A DNA stretch of 64,000 nt from DAOTWP01 sp034435675 (GTDB lineage Bacteria; Chloroflexota; Anaerolineae; Aggregatilineales; Phototrophicaceae). The number at the start of each line of letters is the position of its first letter. Position 1 is the stretch's first letter. The DNA lies in contig DAOTWP010000035.1 of the NCBI GenBank assembly GCA_034435675.1, forward strand, positions 1 through 64,000, given 5' to 3'. Shown here one piece after another: positions 18,613 to 27,620 of the stretch. The notes beneath the pieces were generated by a model. The model searched no databases. It was not told the origin of the DNA and saw only the letters and a program-made list of their open reading frames with translations. A program made the translations under genes and the position numbers.

Positions 18613-19575
18613 ATGAAAACATTCCTCTCAGTTTTGCTTGCGGCGCTGTTTGTGCTGGCGCTCATGGTGAGCAGTGCCTTTGCTGATCCGCCTACTAACG
18701 ACCAGCAGCCCGACCCAACACGCACAAAAGTGCCGCTGGAAGACCTGCGCGGCGCAGCCACCTATGGTGTGATTGTTTTTACATCCAGTCGGGATGGTGA
18801 CTTTGAACTGTTCACGATGGATGCCGATGGCGGTAATCCGCGTCAGCTTACCGACAACAATTTTGGCGATTGGGATCCCGTCTGGTCGCCGGATGGCACG
18901 CGAATTGCTTTCTTTCGGGATTTTGGCAACGATGTGCTGGAAGTCGGCGTGATTGATGCCGCGACTGGCGAGGAAATCTTTCTGACGGACATGGGCGGGT
19001 TTTCACTGGACATCAACTGGACTCCCGATGGTGAACACCTGATTTTTTGCAGTGACATCGAAGGCAATTTTGAACTGTATATCATCAATGCGGATGGTGA
19101 GAATCTGCGCCAGATTACCGATACTGCCATCAACGAGCGCCTGCCCGTTGTAGCGCCGGACGGCACGCGCCTCGTCTATCAGAGCGGCGACAGCAACTGG
19201 GATTTGTTCATTGCCGAGTTTGATGCTGCCGAAGGAACCGTTGGTGAGCCGCAGCCACTGACCGAAACACCGGATAATGAACGTATTCCCGCTTGGTCGC
19301 CTGATAGTACGCTGCTCACCTATACCTCCGATCGTGGCGGTGACACGGAGATTTTTGTTATGGCAGTAGATGGGCTGGAACCGGGCGAGCAGATGCAGCT
19401 CACGGACAACGATGCCAGCGATGCATTCTCCAAGTTTTCACCGGATGCCCGCCAGATTGTTTTTGAGACCGACCGTGACGGGGATTTTGAGATTTATAGC
19501 ATGGATGCCGACGGCGATAACCAGACACGCCTCACTGATGATCTGGGCGATGACTTCGCCCCGGACTGGCGTTAG
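18613..19575 (+). CDS. Exported TolB-like PD40 beta-propeller protein
   Basis: 320 residues with a signal peptide (hydrophobic core, cleavage near AFADPP). Six or so PD40/WD40-like repeats follow, each with a pattern such as SRDGDFELFTMDADG, LTD, WSPDGTRIAF. The motifs are those of the TolB-type propeller, usually a protein- or ligand-binding platform. Many Asp residues in the repeats could bind calcium. The start at 18613 has GGGGGAG upstream. It is not part of a Tol system here; no tol genes are near. Confidence 0.9.
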   Translation: MKTFLSVLLAALFVLALMVSSAFADPPTNDQQPDPTRTKVPLEDLRGAATYGVIVFTSSRDGDFELFTMDADGGNPRQLTDNNFGDWDPVWSPDGTRIAFFRDFGNDVLEVGVIDAATGEEIFLTDMGGFSLDINWTPDGEHLIFCSDIEGNFELYIINADGENLRQITDTAINERLPVVAPDGTRLVYQSGDSNWDLFIAEFDAAEGTVGEPQPLTETPDNERIPAWSPDSTLLTYTSDRGGDTEIFVMAVDGLEPGEQMQLTDNDASDAFSKFSPDARQIVFETDRDGDFEIYSMDADGDNQTRLTDDLGDDFAPDWR

Positions 19576-19652
19576 GCTGCCGACGAGTTAGGCTATGGGC
19601 GAGGTGTGAGTATACCCCGCCTGCTGTTGGCTATAGTGCCAGTCCGTAACCG

Positions 19653-19676
19653 GACAAGAGGATTAATCCCCTTGTC
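19653..19676. terminator. 24-bp near-perfect palindrome
   Basis: GACAAG-A-GGATTAATCC-C-CTTGTC lies after the propeller gene and before the convergent epimerase gene. Only one base pair is mismatched. It is close in sequence to the palindrome at 57,257-57,282. Confidence 0.5.
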
Positions 19677-19747
19677 TACGTAAACAGGCTTACGCGATGG
19701 GTTTCTAAGTACAGCCACAGGAAACTCGTGGGATTGTTTTCCGCAGG

Positions 19748-19766
19748 GGCGGGTCTGAGACCCGCC
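19748..19766. terminator. Hairpin with 9-bp arms between convergent genes
   Basis: GGCGGGTCT and AGACCCGCC are separated by one base. Together with the palindrome at 19,653 it makes a double stem structure between two convergent genes, so bidirectional termination or a REP-like element is plausible. Confidence 0.5.
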
Positions 19767-19797
19767 TCTACATCCGACATTGTCAATTTGTTTGGAC

Positions 19798-20739
19798 TTA
19801 GTGAACGCCCAGTAGATCGCGCATCCACGCGATTTCGTTCTGAATCCCCTGCTCAAAACTCGTCTGCGGTTCAAAGCCCAGCAGCCGCCGTGCTTTGTCA
19901 ATGTTGGCGTGCGTTTTTTCCTGGTCGCCAGCCCGCGGGGGCTTGAGGTCAAATGTTGCCGGTTTGCCCATCAACCGTTCAACCGTATCAATCGCCGCGC
20001 CAGTGGTCATTTCGACATCGCTGCCGATGTTAATCGCCTCGCCGATGGCATTCTCGTTGCCCAGCGCTGCCATAAACCCGCGAATGATGTCGCCCACATA
20101 GGTGAAGGAGCGCGAATGTTCACGGCTGTTGCTGTACAGGGGGAAGGGTTCATCCAGCAGAATGCTGCGGATCAGGCGCGGGTAGAGCTTGTCAGGACGT
20201 TCGCGTTCGCCATAGACGGAGAACAATCGCAGTGAGCAGGTGGGCAGTTTCTTGTCGCGGTAGTATGCCAGCACAAGCTGCTCGGCGGCGAGTTTGGTCA
20301 CACCATAATACGAAATCGGCTCCGGGGGCACAGCTTCCGACTCGGTGGCCTTTAACCCGTAAACGGATGAGGTGGCAACATTGACAAACAAACCGAGCGT
20401 GCGCTGCGTCTTGACGGCTTCGAGCAGGCGGTAGGTTGCTTCCAGATTGTTGCGCACATAGGTCGCAAAGCTCACTTTGTCAGAAATGCCCGGCTGTGCC
20501 GCACAGTGATAGACCACCTCAACATTTTCGACAAGCGGTTGCAGATCGTCTGCTGCGAGGTCTGCCCGCACAAACTGGCAGCCCGCCGCCTGAATTGCAG
20601 TGATATTGTATTCCTTTTGACGCACATCGTAATAATCCGTGACGCAGTCCAGCCCAATCACGGTATGTCCGGCGCGCAGCAGTGTTTCGGCAAGGTGTGA
20701 GCCAATAAACCCGGCGGCTCCGGTGACGAGAATCTTCAT
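19798..20739 (-). CDS. NAD-dependent sugar-nucleotide epimerase (GalE/UDP-glucuronate epimerase-like)
   Basis: 313 residues. TGAAGFIGSHLAE gives the NAD-binding glycine motif, ATSSVYG the Ser/Thr site and YYGVTK the catalytic Tyr-x3-Lys. Late motifs RSFTYVGD and INIGSD are typical of UDP-glucuronate or UDP-glucose 4-epimerases and dTDP-glucose dehydratase relatives. The start at 20739 is preferred over an upstream codon because AAGGGGA is correctly placed. The role is probably nucleotide-sugar supply for envelope glycans. Confidence 0.9.
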   Translation of the reverse strand: MKILVTGAAGFIGSHLAETLLRAGHTVIGLDCVTDYYDVRQKEYNITAIQAAGCQFVRADLAADDLQPLVENVEVVYHCAAQPGISDKVSFATYVRNNLEATYRLLEAVKTQRTLGLFVNVATSSVYGLKATESEAVPPEPISYYGVTKLAAEQLVLAYYRDKKLPTCSLRLFSVYGERERPDKLYPRLIRSILLDEPFPLYSNSREHSRSFTYVGDIIRGFMAALGNENAIGEAINIGSDVEMTTGAAIDTVERLMGKPATFDLKPPRAGDQEKTHANIDKARRLLGFEPQTSFEQGIQNEIAWMRDLLGVH

Positions 20740-20845
20740 GCGTGTCCCCTTCAGGATGGTCAGATGCACACAGCGCATTAGGGTAGCATCGAAAGCGGGT
20801 CAAGCCAAGCGAAGACCGCCGCCCTGTGCCGGTTTCGCTGCCATC

Positions 20846-21346
20846 CTATTTCAGCGTTGCGGCAACACCGGGGATCGTCTCCAACCGGCGTGCGCTCAGC
20901 AGCGCTTCGAAGGCTTCATCACCGTCCAGATCGGTGACGCTGCCCACAAGGCTGGCGACGTAAGTATCGTTCTTTAAGCCGGGATTCATCAGCAGCACTT
21001 TGCGCAGGGCACGCGCCGCTTTCAGGTTATCCCCACGGGTATGGCTCGCCATTGCTTCATTAACCAGCCGGCGACATTGTTCGGCGAGTTTGGGGTCGAT
21101 TTTCGATTTCCTGGACTGCGTCTTGTCCGGCAGTTCTGGGGCAGCTTCGATGCCTGTGCGGCGTTTGAAATAGGCAATGGCTTTCTCGGCGAACCGGCGC
21201 ACCGTTTCGTCAGGATCGCGCTTGCTGACTGCCTCCAGCAGCGACAGGGCGCGCTGGTCGTCCTGCTTTGCCAGCGCTTCGATTGCCTGCCGCCGCTGCT
21301 GGGGGTTGGTGTGGTCAAGTTGTTTGGCAAGTTTCATCAGCGTCAT
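20846..21346 (-). CDS. HEAT-repeat/TPR-like protein, paralogue 1 of 3
   Basis: 166 residues. The N-terminal 70 residues are HEAT-like helices (LDHTNPQQRRQAIEALA, then DPDETVRRFAEKAIAYF). The second half has a TPR-like pair (MASHTRGDNLKAARALRKV, LMNPGLKNDTYVASLVGSV). It lacks the membrane domain of the two downstream paralogues at 21,478 and 22,863 and looks like their soluble short form. ATG at 21346 is used. The function is unknown; HEAT and TPR units usually mediate protein contacts. Confidence 0.8.
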   Translation of the reverse strand: MTLMKLAKQLDHTNPQQRRQAIEALAKQDDQRALSLLEAVSKRDPDETVRRFAEKAIAYFKRRTGIEAAPELPDKTQSRKSKIDPKLAEQCRRLVNEAMASHTRGDNLKAARALRKVLLMNPGLKNDTYVASLVGSVTDLDGDEAFEALLSARRLETIPGVAATLK

Positions 21347-21414
21347 GGTTAGAAAGCCTTTGTATAAATGCTGTTGTGCCTCCTAATCATTGTGCCCCTT
21401 GATTGAATAAACTG

Positions 21415-21426
21415 AACGTTAACGTT
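21415..21426. promoter_or_regulatory. 12-bp perfect palindrome, possible operator
   Basis: AACGTTAACGTT sits about 70 bp before the ATG of HEAT paralogue 1, flanked by TTGATT (21399-21404) and AATCAA (21428-21433). This is an operator-like pattern, but no regulator can be named. Confidence 0.35.
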
Positions 21427-21477
21427 TAATCAATGTTTATCAACATTCGCAAAAGCGGGCTGGCGCTGGCAGCCGCG

Positions 21478-22674
21478 CTAACTAAACGCGCGTACCATGT
21501 TCTCGAACAGGTCTTCGAGCCAGTTGGGGAAAGCCAGCAGGCTGAGCACCAGCAGCCCGATCATGACGCCATAACCCAGCAGCGCAGAGGCGATACCCCG
21601 CAGGATGTCGAAATTCAGATAATTGTCCGTTACCAGCTTGAATGTCCAGATCACTTGTATCAGGAATATTGCGGCGGCAAGCATCAAGCCGAAAGTGTCG
21701 AGCAGTTCTGCCAGGCTGATGGCGATGCGCGGCGCAAAAATCGCCAGAATCAGCAGCACGATGAACCCAAGCACGATGATGCCGATGGTGGCAGCGTAGT
21801 AGATTGTATAAAACCGGACGATCTTGTGAATCAGCGCGGGCAGCGTGCCCTGCCCCTTGAACAGCAGTCGGGCAAAGCCGTGCGTGAACAGCAGTTGCAG
21901 ACACAAGCCTGCTACGGTCAGCAGGGCACTGACGAGGAACGGCGGGGTGAACAGCTCCACAAATTGTCCGCTGACACTGCTGCTGCGCACACCCGCCAGC
22001 GCGGCGAATAATTCGACGAACAGCAGAATGATCACCAGCGGCACCAGCGTCAGCACAGCGGTCATAATGCCTACCCACATCCCAGCGCGCGCCCAACCGG
22101 CATCATCGCGGCTGGATTCGCCCACTGTGCGCAGCCGTTCAAGGCTGCTGCCCTGGGTTGTGGCGACCCGGCTTTTGCCGAGGATCGCAGCGACTGCCTC
22201 AGGACCGGGCAAGCCTGTGAGCGTGGTTGCCAGCCCGGTGGCATAGCTGTTGGCAGTCAGGTTAGGATTCGCCTTGAACGCGGCGCGCAACTGGGTTACT
22301 GCCTTGCGATTCTCGCCACGCATATGGCAGTTGAATGCCTCGGTCACCAGCCCTTTGGCGCGTGTTTCTGCGGCGGCGGAAACGACAAGGCTCGTGCGTG
22401 CGGGTGCGGCGGCGTCCTGCGTGGCATCACGGAAGTCGCTCAGCCTGGTGCGCTCCGGCATTTTCACCGTTTCAGGGATGAACTTCTTGACATATCGCCC
22501 TGCTTGCAGCGCGAGATAGCGTACATCCGGGTCGGGATCCTGCTGGTAGACCAGCGCCAGCAGCCTGAGCACACGCTGCGGGTCTTCGGTTGTCGTTTGT
22601 GCCAGCGCCTTAATCGCGGCTTTGCGCTCTGCCGGGTCAGGGCTTTCCAGTTGTACTGTGAGACGGTTGAGCAT
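21478..22674 (-). CDS. HEAT/TPR protein with YIP1-like membrane domain, paralogue 2 of 3
   Basis: 398 residues. An N-terminal HEAT-like pair (ESPDPAERKAAIKALA, DPDPDVRYLALQAGRYVKK) and a TPR-like segment (MRGENRKAVTQLRAAFKANPNL) precede a C-terminal membrane domain with about five helices, including GFARLLFKGQGTLPALIH. The GxGT-x-P-x-L turn is shared with paralogue 3 and resembles YIP1-type membrane domains. The ATG at 22674 has AAGGAA 6 nt upstream. This soluble-scaffold plus membrane design is described under findings. Confidence 0.8.
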   Translation of the reverse strand: MLNRLTVQLESPDPAERKAAIKALAQTTTEDPQRVLRLLALVYQQDPDPDVRYLALQAGRYVKKFIPETVKMPERTRLSDFRDATQDAAAPARTSLVVSAAAETRAKGLVTEAFNCHMRGENRKAVTQLRAAFKANPNLTANSYATGLATTLTGLPGPEAVAAILGKSRVATTQGSSLERLRTVGESSRDDAGWARAGMWVGIMTAVLTLVPLVIILLFVELFAALAGVRSSSVSGQFVELFTPPFLVSALLTVAGLCLQLLFTHGFARLLFKGQGTLPALIHKIVRFYTIYYAATIGIIVLGFIVLLILAIFAPRIAISLAELLDTFGLMLAAAIFLIQVIWTFKLVTDNYLNFDILRGIASALLGYGVMIGLLVLSLLAFPNWLEDLFENMVRAFS

Positions 22675-22714
22675 GCGCCATTCCTTGGATAACAGTGCGA
22701 TAAACAATCGGCGC

Positions 22715-22745
22715 TGGCAGGGTCCAGGGGACTGCTACCCTGCCA
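22715..22745. terminator. Hairpin between HEAT paralogues
   Basis: TGGCAGGGT (22715-22723) and ACCCTGCCA (22737-22745) make a 9-bp stem with a 13-nt loop, between paralogues 3 and 2 on the minus strand. There is no T-tract; it may separate or attenuate transcription of the downstream gene. Confidence 0.4.
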
Positions 22746-22862
22746 ACAGCAGCGGTTGGTTCTTATTACACCCCTCAGCAGCCCTTGCGTATCACCCACC
22801 GCGCCCAGGCAACGATACAGCCTGCCTTACACTTGTTCAAAGCAAGCAGCGGTATGCGCGCA

Positions 22863-24215
22863 TCAGAACATTGCGCCGCCTGAGGTCATCATGCCGAACA
22901 TATTCAGCAGGTCAGTCAGCAGCCCTTCAAGGAACAGCGACAGCAGGAAAGCGATCGGAATCATGGCGACGTAACCAATTGTCACCGCGCCGACCCCCCG
23001 CGCAATGTCAATGCGGTGGGTGTCGGTGGTCTGTTTGGCTACCCATGCAGCTTGCAGCAGGAACAACACGAATGCCAGCATCAGCGTAATCGCGTCGCCA
23101 GTCGTGGTTGATGCGCCAGAGTCGAACCCGCTGCTGCTGCCCATCATTGCCGCCAGTCCTGCTGCCAGCCGGATGATGAAGATCAGGATGAAGGGATAGT
23201 AGACGCTGAGAATCAGCAGGAACGCCGCGCCCGCCGTATACGCCGTCAAAACGGTGGGCCAGAAGGGCGTCATCACAATGGTGACGATAATCGCTGCCAG
23301 CGAGGCAAGCAGCAGGATGGTCAGAAAGCGGGTAACGCGCATCATCAGTGTGGGCAGTTTGCCGGTGCCTTTGAACACCAGCCGCGCCGCAAAATGAGTC
23401 ACCAGAATTTGCGCGATGATGCCAGTGATGGACAGCAGAGTCAGCGGGATAAACTGCGGGATGCTCTGAACGATGAATTCGCCAATGCCCGCCTGGAATT
23501 CTTCCTGCGGAATATCGGCACCGAACATAAAGCCCAGCAAGGTGGTAAACAGCCACAGAATTAGCGCGAGCGTGACGAGCGGTCCCACCGTGATAGTGAA
23601 CGACAGAATTGCCGTCCACAGCCCCGCGCCGAACCAGTCGGAGTCCTGCTGGGTCTGGTCAACCTTGCCCTTTTTCAGCTTTTCGATCCCGCCGCCCTGA
23701 TTCACGCCCATGTCGCCGCCAACAATCGCCGCGATTGCTGACTGTCCGGTCAAGCCGGTAATAGTGGATGCCAGACTGATTGTGTAAGGATCGGTTTTGA
23801 GCGCGGGGTTGAGTGCAAACGCTTTCTGAAGCTGTTTGATCGCCTTTTCATTTTCGTCGCGCAAATGATAATCCATCGCGGCGCTGACATTCTGTTTGGC
23901 GCGTTCCTCCTGCTGCGGGGTAATCGCCGCGCCGCGTGGCGCTGACGCCGCTTCCGGCTGGCGCTTGCTTTTTTCAGGTGCTGCCAGCAGTGCGGCGCTG
24001 GCCCCATCACTCCCACCCGTGCCGTTGTGTTTCTGGATATAGCGCCCGGCTTTAAGCGCCATATCGCGTACTTCGGGATCGCTGTCGGTCTTGTAGACGG
24101 TTGCCAGTGGCTTGAGCGCGTCGGGGTCTTTGCTTTGCGCAATCTGTTTGATCGCGGCAATACGCTGTGCGGGATCTGGATGGTCAAGCTGGCGCAGTAA
24201 CTGTTGGATGATCAT
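22863..24215 (-). CDS. HEAT/TPR protein with YIP1-like membrane domain, paralogue 3 of 3
   Basis: 450 residues. HEAT-like helices (LDHPDPAQRIAAIKQIA, DSDPEVRDMALKAGRYIQK), a Ser/Ala/Gly linker, a TPR-like pair (LRDENEKAIKQLQKAFALNPAL), then six or so membrane helices. The membrane portion has FAARLVFKGTGKLPTLM, matching FARLLFKGQGTLPALI in paralogue 2, so the two arose by duplication. ATG at 24215 follows GAGGAA. It is the most upstream gene of the three paralogues. Function unknown. Confidence 0.8.
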   Translation of the reverse strand: MIIQQLLRQLDHPDPAQRIAAIKQIAQSKDPDALKPLATVYKTDSDPEVRDMALKAGRYIQKHNGTGGSDGASAALLAAPEKSKRQPEAASAPRGAAITPQQEERAKQNVSAAMDYHLRDENEKAIKQLQKAFALNPALKTDPYTISLASTITGLTGQSAIAAIVGGDMGVNQGGGIEKLKKGKVDQTQQDSDWFGAGLWTAILSFTITVGPLVTLALILWLFTTLLGFMFGADIPQEEFQAGIGEFIVQSIPQFIPLTLLSITGIIAQILVTHFAARLVFKGTGKLPTLMMRVTRFLTILLLASLAAIIVTIVMTPFWPTVLTAYTAGAAFLLILSVYYPFILIFIIRLAAGLAAMMGSSSGFDSGASTTTGDAITLMLAFVLFLLQAAWVAKQTTDTHRIDIARGVGAVTIGYVAMIPIAFLLSLFLEGLLTDLLNMFGMMTSGGAMF

Positions 24216-24379
24216 AAATTGTTCCTCTGTTGATGATGCAGCGCTGCCCCGGCTGGCTTCGATTCAATATAAGCGATAAGCGCCAGCGAAGGCGGCTCGA
24301 ATAATTGTGCAGCAGATGCTATTGCATTTGTCTAATTCCATTGTGCGTATTCTTGCGCTAGAACACAATTTAACTTGTG

Positions 24380-24955
24380 TTAAGATTTCAACAGGGTAAC
24401 CTTTGCTTCATGCTGGTAATGCGGTCCCGCAGGGCTGAGTACACTAGATACCAGATAAAAGGAATCCACAGGCATGGTTTCTGTGCGAAAGCGCGCGTGT
24501 ACCGCCAGAAAAGCGTCCACCTGGGGCAGGGGACGATCTGTTTGCAGTCGCGCCAGCGTGATATGTGGACTGAATGGCTTGGTTTCCGGCGGAAAGCCCA
24601 GCGCCACGACTGCCGCTTCGATATCGCGCTGAAGCTGCGCCAGCGCTGGCGGGACCTCCACCCCGACCCACAGCACGCGCGGCGGACCGAGCCGTCTGGC
24701 AGCTTTGCCGGACTGCGAGACTTCCGGGAAGCGCCCTGTGCCGTGCAGCCGCAGGTCAAAGGCGCTGCCCTGCACTGCTGCCAGCGCTGCTTTGATTTTC
24801 TCCAACCGCGCCGGCTCAATGCCGTCACCGATGAAGCGCAGCGTCAGGTGCAGCTGGTCGCGCCCCACCCAGCGCGCCGTCGGTATCTCGCTGCGCAGCC
24901 GGGCAAGCTGGTCTTTGACCGAGTCGGGAAAATCAATCGCCACAAACAGTCGCAT
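24380..24955 (-). CDS. thpR: RNA 2',3'-cyclic phosphodiesterase (2'-5' RNA ligase-like)
   Basis: 191 residues with both catalytic HxTx motifs of the 2H phosphoesterase family: HLTL near residue 37 and HITL in the second half. The N-terminus MRLFVAIDFP is characteristic of ThpR. These enzymes hydrolyse RNA 2',3'-cyclic phosphates and can ligate 2'-5' RNA ends; the physiological substrate is unknown. The ATG at 24955 has a GGGGGAA sequence upstream and gives the standard N-terminus; an ATG 12 codons earlier would add a non-family extension. Confidence 0.92.
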   Translation of the reverse strand: MRLFVAIDFPDSVKDQLARLRSEIPTARWVGRDQLHLTLRFIGDGIEPARLEKIKAALAAVQGSAFDLRLHGTGRFPEVSQSGKAARRLGPPRVLWVGVEVPPALAQLQRDIEAAVVALGFPPETKPFSPHITLARLQTDRPLPQVDAFLAVHARFRTETMPVDSFYLVSSVLSPAGPHYQHEAKVTLLKS

Positions 24956-25060
24956 TATTCCCCCTGTGTACGCAGGTATGCTGTTCAACACGTCCGATTA
25001 TAGCCTAATCGTAGGGCAAGCGCCTCGCATGGGGCGGCGTGCTGCTTTACAATGGGCGCT

Positions 25061-27604
25061 ATGAAAACCCTGTGGAGTCACCTCAAGAATGCGCGCCGCC
25101 GCCGCAAAATTCTGTACGGATTTGTGGCGTTTGTGACTGTCTTCGTGGTGTTCATTTACTTCTACGTCTTCCATGACCTGCCCTCGATTGACCGCCTTGA
25201 AGCGGGGTTGCAGCTCCCCTCCACACGCATCTATGACCGGCACGGCGCACTGCTGTATGAAATTCTGCCTGAAGGTGCAAACAGCGGGCGCAGTACGTTT
25301 ATCCCGCTGGAGGAAATCCCACAGCACTGTGTGAACGCCATCATCGCCACGGAGGACGCCAACTTTTATGCGCATCCCGGCGTTGATTTTGTCGGCGTTG
25401 CCCGTGCGCTGTGGATCAACCTGCGCGGCGGCGAAGTGCTTGCCGGGGGCAGCACGATCACGCAGCAGCTTGTGCGCATCCTGTTGTTTGACCCGGCGCA
25501 GCGGGTGGAACGCAGCCTACAGCGCAAACTGCGCGAAATGGTGCTGGCGATTCAGCTTCAAGGGCGCTACAGCAAGGACGAAATCCTGGAGCTGTATCTG
25601 AACCAGGTTTACTTTGGCAATCTCGCTTATGGTATTGAAGCAGCGGCACAGGCATATTTTGGCAAATCCGCGCGTGATCTGTCCCTCGCGGAGTGCGCGC
25701 TGCTGGCGGGCTTACCGCAGCAGCCCGCCAGCTATGATCCACTGACCAACCGCGAAGCTGCCAGAGACCGCCAGCAGGTAGTGCTGGGGCTGATGGCGCA
25801 AAACGGTATGATTACGCAGGCACAGGCAGACAGTGCCTTTAACGATGCCTTGCAGTTCGCTGCCAGCCCATTTCCGATTGCTGCGCCGCATGCCGTGATG
25901 GCAGTCTGGACGCAGTTGGAGCGCCGCTTCCCGGAGCAGCTTTACCGCGAAGGTCTGACGGTCTACACCAGCATTGATCTGAACTGGACACGACTGGCGC
26001 AGAACATCAGCAGCGAACAGCTTTACCGGCTGAATCACCCTGCCGATGGCAGTCGTGTCGCCGCGAACGCGAACAACGCTGCGCTGGTGGCGCTGAACCC
26101 GCACACCGGCGAAGTGTATGTGCTGCTGGGCAGCCCTGATTATTTTGACGAAAGCATTGATGGCGCGGTCAATGCAGCACTGGCACTGCGCCAGCCAGGC
26201 AGCGCGCTGAAGCCGTTCACCTATGCGGCAGCGCTGGATCCGCAGTTACACCAGCCATGGACGGCAGCCACGATGGTGCTGGATGTTTCGACGCCGTTTA
26301 TCACGCGCCAGCTTGCCGGTTATACTCCGGCGAACTTCGGCTTTGCTGAACATGGTCCGGTGCTGGTGCGCGAGGCGCTGAGCAGTTCATATAACATCCC
26401 GGCGGTGCTGGCGTTGCAGTATGTTGGACTGCCCGCCTTTATTGATCTGGCCGGCAATGCCGGGTTAGAGACACTGGTGACTAATCCGCGTGTTGATCTT
26501 GCGGTTACGCTGGGCGGCGGCGAGGTGCGCCTGCTTGACCTGACGCAGGCTTACAGCATCTTTCCCAACGGCGGCTATCGCGTTGAGCCGGTGCTGATTA
26601 CGCGCGTAGAAGCTGCCTCCGGCGTGGTGCTGTACTCGTGGGAGCCGCCGCGCCCGACACAGCGCATCATTGATGCGCGGGTGGCATATATCATTACAGA
26701 CATCCTCAGCGACAACAACGCGCGTATTCCCGGTTTTGGCGAACACAGTGTGATGAATATTGGGCGGCCTGCCGCCGCGAAGACCGGTACCACGACCAAT
26801 TTCCGCGACAACTGGATCGTTGGTTATACGCCTGATCTGGTGGTGGGTGTATGGGTCGGCAATGCCAACAACGTGCCCATGCGCGATATGACGGGCATCA
26901 GTGGCGCGGGACCCATCTGGCATCAGTTCATGCGGCAGGTGCTGGTTGGTACGCCCGAACGCGATTTCGACGAGCCGCCGGGCATCGTGCGTGCCGAGGT
27001 CTGCGCTCTCAGCGGGCTGCTGCCCACGCCGTACTGCCCGCACACGCAGGTCGAATTGTTCATTCCGGGTACTGTGCCAACTACCTATGATAACCTGTAC
27101 CAGCCTTTCCTGATTGACAGCCGCAGCGGTGAGCCTGCGACTGCCAGCACCCCGCCGGAATTTGCCGTCGAACAGGTCTTGATTGTGCTGCCGCAGGAAG
27201 CGCGCAGTTGGGGCGAACGCAACGGTTTTCCCGCGCCGCCGGTGGGCGCTGCTGTGCAAGCGCCGGACGCGGATTCCGGTTTGCGCCTGCTGCACCCCGA
27301 CCCGTTCACCATCTACGAGCTTTCGCCCGTGCTGCCGCAGGAAACACAACGCATTCGTTTTGAAGTGGGCGCGCCGCCGGGCACACAGTCGGTGACCTAC
27401 ATTCTCAATGGGCAGGCGCTGGGCACGGTCAGCGCGGAACCCTGGGCGCTGTGGTGGACGCTGGCGTTAGGGAGCTATACGCTTGAGGCGCAGGCTGTGC
27501 TGCTGGATGGCAGCATACAGACCACGCTGCCGCTGAGCTTTACGGTAGCGGATTATGTGCCGCCGGAACAGCGTCCGGCGCTGGGCGCAAGCGCGGATAA
27601 CTGA
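25061..27604 (+). CDS. pbpC: Bifunctional penicillin-binding protein (PBP1C-like)
   Basis: 847 residues. After a basic N-terminus and one membrane helix comes the GT51 transglycosylase domain (EDANFYAHPGVD, GGSTITQQL), then the transpeptidase domain with SxxK (GSALKPF), SxN (SSYN) and KTGT motifs. Both peptidoglycan reactions should occur. The C-terminal 150 residues contain PTPYCPH and a beta domain like the BiPBP_C domain, which points to PBP1C rather than PBP1A. The acting site is the outer face of the cytoplasmic membrane. The ATG at 25061 is chosen; an ATG at 25052 is equally possible because no clear ribosome-binding site is seen. It ends 16 bp before the convergent histidine kinase gene. 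Confidence 0.92.
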   Translation: MKTLWSHLKNARRRRKILYGFVAFVTVFVVFIYFYVFHDLPSIDRLEAGLQLPSTRIYDRHGALLYEILPEGANSGRSTFIPLEEIPQHCVNAIIATEDANFYAHPGVDFVGVARALWINLRGGEVLAGGSTITQQLVRILLFDPAQRVERSLQRKLREMVLAIQLQGRYSKDEILELYLNQVYFGNLAYGIEAAAQAYFGKSARDLSLAECALLAGLPQQPASYDPLTNREAARDRQQVVLGLMAQNGMITQAQADSAFNDALQFAASPFPIAAPHAVMAVWTQLERRFPEQLYREGLTVYTSIDLNWTRLAQNISSEQLYRLNHPADGSRVAANANNAALVALNPHTGEVYVLLGSPDYFDESIDGAVNAALALRQPGSALKPFTYAAALDPQLHQPWTAATMVLDVSTPFITRQLAGYTPANFGFAEHGPVLVREALSSSYNIPAVLALQYVGLPAFIDLAGNAGLETLVTNPRVDLAVTLGGGEVRLLDLTQAYSIFPNGGYRVEPVLITRVEAASGVVLYSWEPPRPTQRIIDARVAYIITDILSDNNARIPGFGEHSVMNIGRPAAAKTGTTTNFRDNWIVGYTPDLVVGVWVGNANNVPMRDMTGISGAGPIWHQFMRQVLVGTPERDFDEPPGIVRAEVCALSGLLPTPYCPHTQVELFIPGTVPTTYDNLYQPFLIDSRSGEPATASTPPEFAVEQVLIVLPQEARSWGERNGFPAPPVGAAVQAPDADSGLRLLHPDPFTIYELSPVLPQETQRIRFEVGAPPGTQSVTYILNGQALGTVSAEPWALWWTLALGSYTLEAQAVLLDGSIQTTLPLSFTVADYVPPEQRPALGASADN

Positions 27605-27620
27605 ACCACGGGTGTGGCAA

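Noticed and set aside
19593..19952. 119-codon minus-strand open frame
   Set aside because: It crosses two hairpins and overlaps the epimerase gene in another frame.
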